Positions 1 to 6,683 of a stretch of 16,667 bases of DNA are shown here, in pieces (the first letter of the stretch is position 1; each line of letters opens with the position of its first letter). Below the pieces are notes generated by a model that saw only the letters and a list, made by a program, of their open reading frames with translations, did not search any database and was not told the DNA's origin. Source of the stretch: Acidobacteriota bacterium. Its GTDB lineage: Bacteria > Acidobacteriota > Blastocatellia > Pyrinomonadales > Pyrinomonadaceae. A program made the translations under genes and the position numbers. Where the stretch lies: the NCBI GenBank assembly GCA_023391155.1, contig JAEWBM010000196.1:1-16667 (forward strand), in the 5' to 3' direction.

Positions 1-1778
1 TCGAGCTGCGACTCGTCGACCGGGCCGGGGGCGTCCATCATGAGATCCTGTGCCGAGGCCGTTTTGGGAAAAGCGATCAGGTCGCGGATGTTATCGGTCT
101 GGAGCAGGGCCATGAGCGTCCGCTCGATGCCCGCCGCAAAACCGCCGTGAGGCGGAGTTCCGTATTCGAGAGCATCAAGAAAGAAGCCGAACCTTTCGCG
201 AGCCTTTTCCGGCGACATGCCGAGAGCCTTAAAATTCAGGGCCTGGACTTCTTTTTGATGGATACGGATCGATCCGCCCGCGACCTCGATGCCGTTAATG
301 ACGGCGTCGTAAGCCTTGGCACGGATGCCGCCGAGCAGCTTCCGATCACCCGATTCGACGGCGGCTTTAAATTGAGCCAGGTCCTCATCCATCGGCGACG
401 TGAAGGGGTGATGCGCGGCGTCGTAATGGTCCTCTTCGTCGTTGTATTCGAAGAGCGGAAATTCGGTGACGAGCAGAGCCTTAAAGACATCTCGGGGGAT
501 CATTCCCTCGCGTTTTGCCACCTCCAGGCGAAGGGCGCCGAGCGAGGCCGCGACCACGCTTTTGCGGCCGGCGATAATGAGGACTGCGTCCCCCTTGCCG
601 GCCTTCGCGGCGGCGGCGAGTTTTGCGATCTTTTCTTCGCCGAGTACCTTGAGGAGGGACGACGTCGTTTCGTCGCCAATTTTGATCCACGCCATCGCGC
701 CTGCACCGTATCGTTTTGCGAATTCCTGAAGCTCATCGAGCTGCTTACGCGAGTAATCTGCTTTGCCCGGGACGACGATGCATTTGATCTCGCCGCCTTT
801 TGCAAGTGTTTCGGCGAAGGGGGCGAAATCTGTCTCGCGGAGTTTGTCGCTGAGGTCGATAAGCTCCATTTCAAAACGAAGATCGGGCTTGTCAGAGCCG
901 TAGCGGCGCATCGCCTCGGCATAGGTCATTCGCGGCCATTCGTTGGGCAGGCGAACGTCGATAAGATCGTAGACGCGGGCAAATACGCCCTGGATCATGC
1001 GATAGATCGTTTCTTCGTTGGCAAAGGACAGTTCGACGTCGAGCTGTGAAAATTCGGGCTGGCGGTCGGCCCGGAGATCCTCGTCGCGGAAGCAGCGGGC
1101 GATCTGATAATACTTGTCGAAGCCCGCGATCATCGTGATCTGTTTGAGTATCTGGGGCGACTGCGGGAGTGCAAAAAACTTGCCCGAGTGGATGCGCGAG
1201 GGAACGATAAAATCGCGGGCGCCCTCGGGCGTTGATTTGAGCAGGATCGGCGTTTCGATCTCGATAAAGCCCTGCTCATCCATAAAGCTCCGCATACGGG
1301 AGATCGCACGAGCACGCATCCGCATGTTGTATTGAAGCCGCGGGCGGCGCAGATCGAGGTAGCGATATTTGAGACGCGTCTCCTCGGCAGCAAGATTTTC
1401 GCTGCCGGCGACCTCTAGCTGAAAGGGGGGCACGGCAGCATCGTTGAGCAGCAGTAGGTCCTCGACCTTTACCTCGATCTCGCCTGTGGTTAGTTTTGCG
1501 TTGCGGGTACCCTCGGCACGTGCGACGACGCGGCCTTTGACGGCCAGAACGAACTCGCCGCGGATATTCTTTGCCTTGGCGTGTGCCTCCGGCGAATCCT
1601 CGGAGCTAACGACGACCTGAGTGATGCCCTCGCGGTCGCGGAGATCGATAAAGGTGAAAACGCCGAAGTCGCGCTTTTTAGCGACCCAGCCCATCAGGAC
1701 GACGCTTTCGCCGACTTGGGCGGCGCGAAGCTCGCCGCAAGTGTGTGTTCGTTCAAGAGTTCCTAAGTTATCTAACAT
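1..1778 (-). CDS. aspS: Aspartyl-tRNA synthetase, C-terminus cut by window edge
   Basis: Class II aminoacyl-tRNA synthetase that charges tRNA with aspartate in the cytoplasm. Reading the minus strand from ATG at 1778 gives an open frame of about 592 codons to the edge. An N-terminal OB-fold carries GWVAKKRDFGVFTFIDLRDR (residues 30-49). Motif 2 lies near residues 225-246 (ARCFRDEDLRADRQPEF). A GAD-type insertion characteristic of bacterial AspRS follows, and motif 3 near 542-553 reads PPHGGFAAGIER. The last visible residues, MDAPGPVDESQL, match the usual C-terminal tail, so only a handful of residues should be missing. Bacterial AspRS is normally about 590 residues. The frame is the same at the start, motif 2, motif 3 and the edge, so I see no frameshift. 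No Shine-Dalgarno sequence precedes the ATG. The gene starts 42 bases past the terminator of the cdsA operon, so it is probably its own transcription unit. Confidence 0.97.
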   Translation of the reverse strand, partial: MLDNLGTLERTHTCGELRAAQVGESVVLMGWVAKKRDFGVFTFIDLRDREGITQVVVSSEDSPEAHAKAKNIRGEFVLAVKGRVVARAEGTRNAKLTTGEIEVKVEDLLLLNDAAVPPFQLEVAGSENLAAEETRLKYRYLDLRRPRLQYNMRMRARAISRMRSFMDEQGFIEIETPILLKSTPEGARDFIVPSRIHSGKFFALPQSPQILKQITMIAGFDKYYQIARCFRDEDLRADRQPEFSQLDVELSFANEETIYRMIQGVFARVYDLIDVRLPNEWPRMTYAEAMRRYGSDKPDLRFEMELIDLSDKLRETDFAPFAETLAKGGEIKCIVVPGKADYSRKQLDELQEFAKRYGAGAMAWIKIGDETTSSLLKVLGEEKIAKLAAAAKAGKGDAVLIIAGRKSVVAASLGALRLEVAKREGMIPRDVFKALLVTEFPLFEYNDEEDHYDAAHHPFTSPMDEDLAQFKAAVESGDRKLLGGIRAKAYDAVINGIEVAGGSIRIHQKEVQALNFKALGMSPEKARERFGFFLDALEYGTPPHGGFAAGIERTLMALLQTDNIRDLIAFPKTASAQDLMMDAPGPVDESQL

Positions 1779-1819
1779 AAAATATGCGATCTTACAGATC
1801 GAAAGCTTTTATATGGTGC

Positions 1820-1860
1820 AAAAAATAAAAAAGCCTTTCGGTCGGTAATACACGAAAGGC
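1820..1860 (-). terminator. Intrinsic terminator of the pyrE-cdsA operon
   Basis: On the minus strand an 8-base-pair stem GCCTTTCG / CGAAAGGC (1853-1860 with 1833-1840) closes a 12-base loop. It is followed directly by a T-rich tract, TTTTTTATTTTTTG (1832-1819). This is a textbook Rho-independent terminator placed about 70 bases after the cdsA stop and before the aspS start. It therefore separates the two transcription units. Confidence 0.88.
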
Positions 1861-1931
1861 GGCACGCGGATCAGCTGAGATACGCGCCGGCCTTAGGTAT
1901 TATTGTCGTCGACTCGAAAGATGCTCATTTT

Positions 1932-2771
1932 CTAAAAATAAAACCGAGCAAAATAATACAAGATGGGCGCGTTGAATAGCAAACTGTCCATGCGGTCGAG
2001 CAGGCCGCCGTGGCCGGGGAGTATGTTGGCGGCATCTTTTGCCTTGGAGCCGCGTTTCATCGCGCTTTCGGCAAGGTCGCCGACCACCCCGACGGCTGCC
2101 ATGACGATGGCGAGCGGGATGGCGAATTGATACGGAAGTTCGGGAAAAAAGAGCCAGGTGCAGAGGGCGGCTATCGCGGCAGCGGCGACAAGGCCGCCGA
2201 CGAGGCCCTCGACGGTCTTGCCGGGTGAGATGGCCGGGGCGAGCTTCTGCTTACCAAATGCCCGTCCGGCAAAATAGGCGCCTGAGTCCGACCCGAACAT
2301 CACGGCGAAGAAAAAGATGAGCAGCTTGGTGGAAAGGCCCGGGAGATCTTCGAACCCGACGCGCGTGGCGATGAGAAAGCCTCCGAGTAACGCGACGTAC
2401 ATCACTCCGAGGAGCGTCACCCCCACGCCGGCCAGCATCTTCGAAAAATCTTTTTGAAATCGGAATGCCTGAGTCGCAAGCAGGAAAATGGTAAAGCCCG
2501 CCAGGGTGAGTATCAGCAGGTCAGGAGCCTTAGCGGGTGCGTCGAAAATGAAAGCGACAATGAGAGCGGCTGCGCCGAGATAGCCGACAGACGCATCGGC
2601 CTTTAGTTCAAGCTTTTTAGTAAGCGTGTAGAACTCAAAGAGCCCGGCAGCAATGGCGAGCACGGCGATCACGACAAAGATCCAGACCGTTTCCGGAACG
2701 TAATCCGGCAGGATGATCGACGCGATCAAGATAGGAAGGGCGACCGCCGCTGTCAAAAGCCGTGTCTTCAT
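1932..2771 (-). CDS. cdsA: Phosphatidate cytidylyltransferase (CDP-diglyceride synthase)
   Basis: Integral membrane enzyme that makes CDP-diacylglycerol from phosphatidic acid and CTP, the branch point of bacterial phospholipid synthesis. The 279-residue product is hydrophobic throughout, with roughly seven to eight membrane segments. Near its C-terminus (about residues 237-261) it carries the family signature, seen here as KRGSKAKDAANILPGHGGLL followed by DRMDS. Length is typical of the family. It is the last gene of the minus-strand cluster, 8 bases after uppS and before the terminator at 1820-1860. The uppS-cdsA pairing is common across bacteria and links lipid-carrier and phospholipid synthesis. 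No Shine-Dalgarno sequence is obvious, so translation may be coupled to uppS. Confidence 0.96.
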   Translation of the reverse strand: MKTRLLTAAVALPILIASIILPDYVPETVWIFVVIAVLAIAAGLFEFYTLTKKLELKADASVGYLGAAALIVAFIFDAPAKAPDLLILTLAGFTIFLLATQAFRFQKDFSKMLAGVGVTLLGVMYVALLGGFLIATRVGFEDLPGLSTKLLIFFFAVMFGSDSGAYFAGRAFGKQKLAPAISPGKTVEGLVGGLVAAAAIAALCTWLFFPELPYQFAIPLAIVMAAVGVVGDLAESAMKRGSKAKDAANILPGHGGLLDRMDSLLFNAPILYYFARFYF

Positions 2772-2779
2772 AGGACGTT

Positions 2780-3559
2780 CTATTTTGCTTTGATATCGCC
2801 GAACCGGCGGTCACGCTTTTGGAATTCGATGATCGCCTCAAAGATATGCGGGCGACGAAAATCGGGAAAGAGCGTCGGCGTGACAACGATCTCGGCATAG
2901 GCGATCTGCCACAGCAGAAAGTTTGAGATGCGCATCTCGCCGCTCGTCCGCACGAGCAGATCGACGTCCGGCTGGCCTGCGGTATAGAGGCCGGCGGCGA
3001 GGTCTTCGTCCGTGATCGAGTCAGGACCACGGCCCTCTTTAAGCGCCGTTTCGGCGGCATGCTGAGCGGCACGGACCAACTCGGCACGGCCGCCGTAGTT
3101 GAGGGCGACATTCAATTGTGTGCCGGAGTTCGGTGCGGTCAGCTCCATCGCGTCGCGGATCTGTTTCTGAATGTCGGCATCAAGCCGTGCGAGGTCGCCG
3201 ATCGCGCGAAAGCGGATATTGTTTCGATGAACTTCGGCAAGCTCGCTCTTGAGATAGCGCTTGAGCATCGACATCAGGCCTGAGACCTCGGCCTTGGGGC
3301 GCTTCCAATTTTCGGTCGAGAAGGCATACAGCGTTACCGACCCGATCTGCAGCCGGGCGCAAGTATCGACGATCGCCTTTACCGAATCTGCTCCCGCCCG
3401 ATGGCCGAAGATGCGGGGCTTGCCGCGTTTCTTGGCCCATCGTCCGTTGCCGTCCATGATGATCGCCATATGCCGCGGAAGGCGGTCAAGGTCGATCGCC
3501 GCGAGAAGCTCTGCATCTCGCGATCGGGGCCCTAGGATCTCGGTAAAATTCGGATGCAT
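2780..3559 (-). CDS. uppS: Isoprenyl transferase (undecaprenyl diphosphate synthase type)
   Basis: Cis-prenyltransferase that extends farnesyl diphosphate with isopentenyl diphosphate to give the C55 lipid carrier for peptidoglycan and O-antigen precursors. The 259-residue protein shows the N-terminal active-site block MAIIMDGNGRWAKKRG with catalytic Asp36. Later it has FGHRAGADSVK, then FSTENWKRP, then the C-terminal signature RTSGEMRISNFLLWQIAYAE that binds the pyrophosphate of the homoallylic substrate. Length and all family blocks are normal. An N-terminal extension of about 30 residues before the first block is ordinary for the family. The gene lies 9 bases after the DUF952 gene and 8 bases before cdsA, fully within the operon. 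The product's exact chain length cannot be read from the sequence, though C55 is the usual bacterial outcome. Confidence 0.96.
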   Translation of the reverse strand: MHPNFTEILGPRSRDAELLAAIDLDRLPRHMAIIMDGNGRWAKKRGKPRIFGHRAGADSVKAIVDTCARLQIGSVTLYAFSTENWKRPKAEVSGLMSMLKRYLKSELAEVHRNNIRFRAIGDLARLDADIQKQIRDAMELTAPNSGTQLNVALNYGGRAELVRAAQHAAETALKEGRGPDSITDEDLAAGLYTAGQPDVDLLVRTSGEMRISNFLLWQIAYAEIVVTPTLFPDFRRPHIFEAIIEFQKRDRRFGDIKAK

Positions 3560-3568
3560 TAGCGAAGT

Positions 3569-3871
3569 TCAGCCTACAAGCCTTTCCTCAACTTTTAGCA
3601 CTGCGTTGTGGTTGAGCCGCCCGTAAATATGCGGATAAACCTCACCGCCGGTCGAGGGCTCTTCGACGAGCTTTGACTTGAGCTTTTCTGTCTCGATATG
3701 GAGCACCAGAACGCGGTCCTTGCCTTTGTAATAACGCTCGAGAACGCTGTCGAGCTGGTTCGGATAGCTGCAATGTATAAAGCCTTCTGTCTGCAGGCTC
3801 TCAGCCTGATATGAGGGCCGCGTCCGAAAGTGTTCCCATACCTCCGGAAGGACGACGTGATAAATGATCAT
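3569..3871 (-). CDS. DUF952 family protein
   Basis: A 100-residue cytoplasmic protein that matches the DUF952 family pattern. IYHVVLPEVWEH opens the protein, GFIHCSYPNQL sits near residues 30-40, a strand LVLHIETEKL lies in the middle, and EVYPHIYGRLN falls near residues 79-89. Conserved histidines (His5, His33, His83) and the PHIYG motif recur in the family. The biochemical function is not known to me, and related folds are ADP-ribosyltransferase-like only by weak analogy. It lies 17 bases after truA and 9 bases before uppS, so it is certainly co-transcribed with them. Its conserved polar residues suggest an enzyme or ligand-binding fold, but nothing here identifies the substrate. Confidence 0.88.
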   Translation of the reverse strand: MIIYHVVLPEVWEHFRTRPSYQAESLQTEGFIHCSYPNQLDSVLERYYKGKDRVLVLHIETEKLKSKLVEEPSTGGEVYPHIYGRLNHNAVLKVEERLVG

Positions 3872-3888
3872 AACGGATGAACTGCGTG

Positions 3889-4641
3889 CTAATCATATTT
3901 TACCCGGAAGAGCGTGAGCCCGTGTGCCGGGGCGGTCTTCCCCGCCAAAGAGCGGTCGCCGTTGATGATTGCCGTTTGAATTGTATCAGAATCTTTTTCG
4001 CCGCGCCCGACCTCGAGCAGTGTGCCGACTATGGAGCGGACCATATACCGAAGGAAGCCGTTGGCCGAAATGCGGACCTCTATAACGGCGGCAGATGCGC
4101 GCGCGTCCCAGTGCGATTCGATGACGCAATCGGTGACGGTGCGGATGCGGCCCTCGCCATCGGAGCGTGCGGACGAAAAGGCGGTCCAGTCGTGCTCGCC
4201 GAGCAGGAGCCGGGATGCGGCGGTCATCGCACCGAGGTCAAGGGGGCGCGATTCGTGCAGTGCGAAGCGGCGGAGAAAGGGTGACATTACGGGTGCGTTG
4301 ACGATGCGGTAAACATAGGTCTTTTCGACGGCAGAGAAACGCGCGTGGAACTCGGCGGCAGCCTCCTCGACCTTCATTATCCGAATGTCGCGCCAGAGAT
4401 TGCCGTTGATGGCGTTGCGGAGCCGGTCCGGTGTGAACGGGCGGTGAAGAACGACGTTTGCGATCTGGCCTTCGGCGTGGACACCGGCGTCGGTGCGGCC
4501 GGAGCCGATGACCTTGACCTCATCGTCCTCGAGAGTGCCGATGACGCGCTCGAGTTCGCCCTGGATGGTGCGGTCGTTTTCCTGGACCTGCCAACCGTGA
4601 AAATCGGTGCCGTCGTATTGGATGGTGAGTTTATAGTTCAT
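3889..4641 (-). CDS. truA: tRNA pseudouridine(38-40) synthase
   Basis: Converts uridines 38-40 of the tRNA anticodon arm to pseudouridine. The 250-residue product starts MNYKLTIQYDGTDFHGWQVQ, the standard TruA opening, and has the catalytic motif GSGRTDAGVHAEGQ with Asp51. The FLRYMVRSIVGTLLEVGRG block near residue 200 is also diagnostic. I chose ATG at 4641 rather than an in-frame ATG at 4791. The extra 50 residues from 4791 look unlike TruA and would run antisense-like through the ASCH gene in another frame, while 4641 gives the conserved N-terminus. The first 11 bases overlap the end of the ASCH gene, and no Shine-Dalgarno sequence is evident. That is consistent with translational coupling. 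Confidence 0.97.
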   Translation of the reverse strand: MNYKLTIQYDGTDFHGWQVQENDRTIQGELERVIGTLEDDEVKVIGSGRTDAGVHAEGQIANVVLHRPFTPDRLRNAINGNLWRDIRIMKVEEAAAEFHARFSAVEKTYVYRIVNAPVMSPFLRRFALHESRPLDLGAMTAASRLLLGEHDWTAFSSARSDGEGRIRTVTDCVIESHWDARASAAVIEVRISANGFLRYMVRSIVGTLLEVGRGEKDSDTIQTAIINGDRSLAGKTAPAHGLTLFRVKYD

Positions 4642-5101
4642 TCGGGAACAATAACTTGAATCTTTCGCAGCAGACCAGGGACTGATCGTCGAAATCGAGC
4701 CCCAGGTCGCGGGCTTCGCGAGTGAAGTACCGCCAATGAACCTCGCGCCAGTATTCCAGCGACCGGTCCCCTTCGCCTTCATCGTGCGCAAATCGAGCGT
4801 CGACCTTTTCGAATGGAAGATGTCGGATCTCAGTGGTCTGGATCACGCACAGGGGCTCGCCCTGGAGATCGGTTACCACGCTAAGGCCATCGGGTACGGG
4901 CGATTCATCCGGCTTTAACTCATTCACCGCGGCAAGGCTAGCGGTTGCCGTTTTTCTGCCGGAGATCACAAGTTCGGCCAATTCGCGGGCCATTGCGGGC
5001 GTATTTCCGAAGTGCCAGACCTGATATGGGGTCGATGGCTTGATCCCCGCGGTGCTGCAAAAGTCTGCCCAAAACCGTTCGATCTTTCCAGAGGCTTCCA
5101 T
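4631..5101 (-). CDS. ASCH domain protein, YhfF-like
   Basis: A 156-residue protein resembling the YhfF group of ASCH (PUA-like) proteins. Recognisable blocks are YQVWHFGNTPAMARELAEL (residues 26-44), SGRKTATASL, the middle strand GEPLCVIQTTEI, and ARFAHDEGEGDRSLEYWREV followed by HWRYF. The ASCH fold is predicted to bind RNA or nucleotides; one relative (E. coli YqfB) hydrolyses N4-acetylcytidine, but that is a different subgroup. A nucleobase or RNA-related role is plausible but unproven. It sits between a DcsG-like ATP-grasp gene (6-base gap) and truA (11-base overlap), so it shares their transcript. The link to truA could reflect RNA metabolism or be incidental. Confidence 0.85.
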   Translation of the reverse strand: MEASGKIERFWADFCSTAGIKPSTPYQVWHFGNTPAMARELAELVISGRKTATASLAAVNELKPDESPVPDGLSVVTDLQGEPLCVIQTTEIRHLPFEKVDARFAHDEGEGDRSLEYWREVHWRYFTREARDLGLDFDDQSLVCCERFKLLFPNEL

Positions 5102-5107
5102 ATCGTG

Positions 5108-5971
5108 CTAGACCGTCTCTCGCATCCGGCGGTCGATGGCGGCGGCAAACCGAGCCGGCGCGTCGGAGTCCATCCGAAGATACAGAGCAGGTTCGATAAG
5201 TTCGAGTTCCATAATGCGAAAGCCGCCTTCGGGCCCGCGAACCAGATCGATCCGGGAGTAAAGCGGCTCGGGGACGATTATCGCGGCCACCGCATGAGCC
5301 GCAGCGAGCAAGCCGGCTTCGGGGCCGACAGCGGTGATGATGCCGCCGTGCTCTTCCTGCACACGAAAATCTCGCGGCTTCGGTGTCTTAAGTATCGCGT
5401 GGCTGAACTCGCCGTTGAAATAGAATACAGAGTATTCGCCCTCATCCACAATCGCTTGAACGAACGGCTGGACCATGAAGGACCGCCCCCGGAAACGAGC
5501 GGCGATCGCGGGATCAAAGCCGGTTAGGCGATAAGTATCCTGGGCGGTTGCGGAAACCGTCGGTTTGATGACGACCTCTGGGGTGTCGAGCCGCGTCAGC
5601 CAGCCGGCAACGTCGTCAGCCGTGAACTCGCCCTCTCCCCAGAGCGTCGGGACGATGGGTATGCCTTTGCTCTCGAGATCGATGAGGTAGCGTTTGTCGA
5701 AGTTCCACTTTGCGAGCGATAGCGGGTTTTCAAGACTGGTGCCGGAGCTTTCGATCTGGGCGAGAACGTCGAGGAATTGCTCGGGATCGTTTTGGTAATC
5801 CCAGGGGGTCCGGATGACAACGATGTCGAATGCGGACCAGTCGGTATTCGGGCTTCGCCACGAAACGGTTTCGACATTATAGCCGAGACGCGAGAGCGGC
5901 GGTACGGCGAGTTCGTCGTCGCTCACATAGCCGTCAAGGCTATCCATTGAAAGGAAGCAGCATCGACGCAT
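5108..5971 (-). CDS. ATP-grasp ligase of the DcsG-like / RimK-like group
   Basis: A 287-residue ATP-grasp protein. Visible parts are a Rossmann-like N-terminus (DIVVIRTPWDYQNDPEQFLD, residues 49-68), the linker KWNFDKRYLIDLESKGIPIV, a phosphate-binding strand with VVIKPTVSA (Lys136), the pair VQPF and EGEYSVFYFNGEFSHAILK, then FRVQEEHGG. The magnesium-binding end is SRIDLV (Asp242) and MELELIEP (Glu257, Glu260). This order matches proteins annotated as similar to DcsG, the ATP-grasp enzyme of D-cycloserine synthesis. Most of this group have no known substrate. No other cycloserine genes are nearby, so I do not infer that product. An amide- or peptide-bond ligase acting on a small amino acid-like substrate is the family-level expectation. 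Its ATG overlaps the pyrE stop by one base (TGATG). Confidence 0.88.
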   Translation of the reverse strand: MRRCCFLSMDSLDGYVSDDELAVPPLSRLGYNVETVSWRSPNTDWSAFDIVVIRTPWDYQNDPEQFLDVLAQIESSGTSLENPLSLAKWNFDKRYLIDLESKGIPIVPTLWGEGEFTADDVAGWLTRLDTPEVVIKPTVSATAQDTYRLTGFDPAIAARFRGRSFMVQPFVQAIVDEGEYSVFYFNGEFSHAILKTPKPRDFRVQEEHGGIITAVGPEAGLLAAAHAVAAIIVPEPLYSRIDLVRGPEGGFRIMELELIEPALYLRMDSDAPARFAAAIDRRMRETV

Positions 5972-6552
5972 CAGGCAGTGGGTCCGGTGCGGCTGCCGGG
6001 TTTTACCGCAGGGGTTCCCGCTTTGCAGAGCGGGCAGGACTCAGGCGGATATGCGGGAATGTCGAGAGCGGCCAGTGCGATCCGCGGGACGCCGACATCG
6101 GCAGCGCCGTTCGAGCGGTCGATGATAGAGGCCGCGGCAACGACCTCGCCGCCGGCTGCCTCAAGCGCGGCGATGCATTCGCGGGTCGAACCGCCGGTGG
6201 TGATGACGTCCTCGACGACGAGGATCTTTTCGCCGGGCGTGAGCGTGAAGCCGCGGCGCAGCGTCATCTCGCCGTTCTGGCGTTCGGTCCAGAGAAAGCG
6301 GACGTTCATCGCGGCGGCGGTTGCATAGCCGATAACGAGGCCGCCGATCGCTGGCGATGCGACAGTTTGGATGCCGAGATCAAGGTGCCGTTCGGCGATG
6401 GCCCGGCCGAAACGGGCTGCGTCCGCCGGATACTGGAGCGCGAGAGCGCATTGCAGATAACCGGGGCTGTGCAGGCCGCTCGAGAGGATGAAGTGCCCCT
6501 CCAGAAAGGCGTCGGTTTCTCGAAAGTGCTCGATAATGTGGTCTTTGTGCAT
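5971..6552 (-). CDS. pyrE: Orotate phosphoribosyltransferase
   Basis: Transfers a phosphoribosyl group from PRPP to orotate to form orotidine monophosphate in pyrimidine synthesis. The 193-residue protein has FLEGHFILSSGLHSPGY near its start, ASPAIGGLVIGY (residues 65-76), and the PRPP-binding motif VEDVITTGGSTR (113-124). A C-terminal YPPESCPLCKAGTPAVKPGS segment (169-188) contains a CxxC pair. That tail is typical of the Thermus-type PyrE subfamily rather than the E. coli type. Catalysis involves conserved lysine and arginine residues in the flexible loop, with WTERQNGEMTLRRG visible at 88-101. It is the first gene of the minus-strand operon. Its promoter lies 23-51 bases upstream, within a heptanucleotide repeat, and no clear Shine-Dalgarno sequence precedes the ATG. 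Confidence 0.95.
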   Translation of the reverse strand: MHKDHIIEHFRETDAFLEGHFILSSGLHSPGYLQCALALQYPADAARFGRAIAERHLDLGIQTVASPAIGGLVIGYATAAAMNVRFLWTERQNGEMTLRRGFTLTPGEKILVVEDVITTGGSTRECIAALEAAGGEVVAAASIIDRSNGAADVGVPRIALAALDIPAYPPESCPLCKAGTPAVKPGSRTGPTA

Positions 6553-6574
6553 CTTAAACTGTGGCGGAAAGGGA

Positions 6575-6603
6575 ATTATAAAGGCAAAAGGCGAAAGGCA
6601 AAA
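6575..6603 (-). promoter_or_regulatory. Probable pyrE operon promoter
   Basis: On the minus strand a perfect -10 hexamer TATAAT occupies 6580-6575. At a 17-base spacing upstream lies TTTTGC (6603-6598), a weak -35 made entirely of tandem-repeat sequence. Transcription would start near 6568, leaving a leader of about 16 bases before the pyrE ATG. The -10 match is exact, while the -35 is poor. Confidence 0.6.
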
Positions 6604-6607
6604 GGCA
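6580..6607. repeat. Heptanucleotide tandem repeat, four copies
   Basis: Four head-to-tail copies of AAAGGCA on the plus strand (TGCCTTT on minus) occupy 6580-6586, 6587-6593, 6594-6600 and 6601-6607. The second copy has one change (AAAGGCG). A partial, degenerate copy follows. The array abuts the -10 of the pyrE promoter and fills its spacer and -35 region. It also lies in the divergent gap between pyrE and the exonuclease gene. Confidence 0.9.
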
Positions 6608-6646
6608 AAGAGGAAAGTATAGATCGAGGCGGAAATGACACGGTCT

Positions 6647-6675
6647 TTTACGGCTCGGGGAATAACGGATAGAAT
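6647..6675 (+). promoter_or_regulatory. Probable promoter of the exonuclease-queF pair
   Basis: TTTACG (6647-6652) and TAGAAT (6670-6675) are separated by exactly 17 bases and match the -35 and -10 consensus at 4 and 5 of 6 positions. The predicted start near 6682 lies 2 bases before the ATG at 6684, implying a nearly leaderless message. It also argues against the in-frame TTG at 6675, which overlaps the -10. Confidence 0.5.
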
Positions 6676-6683
6676 TGAAGAGG

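Noticed and set aside
147..1049. 300-codon open frame on the plus strand
   Set aside because: It lies opposite aspS, whose frame is intact with all class II motifs; the plus-strand product shows no recognisable domain.
1789..1794. TAAGAT as the -10 of aspS
   Set aside because: Only 4 of 6 matches, no -35 at suitable spacing and no proper extended -10; left uncalled.
4642..4791. Upstream in-frame extension of truA to ATG at 4791
   Set aside because: Adds 50 residues without family likeness and overlaps the ASCH gene heavily; the ATG at 4641 gives the conserved TruA start.
5108..5971. Cycloserine biosynthesis gene by similarity to DcsG
   Set aside because: None of the other cycloserine pathway genes is nearby, and DcsG-like ATP-grasp proteins are widespread with unknown substrates.
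5830..6672. 280-codon open frame on the plus strand
   Set aside because: Antisense to pyrE and the ATP-grasp gene, both of which have clear family motifs; the product has low-complexity, charged composition.
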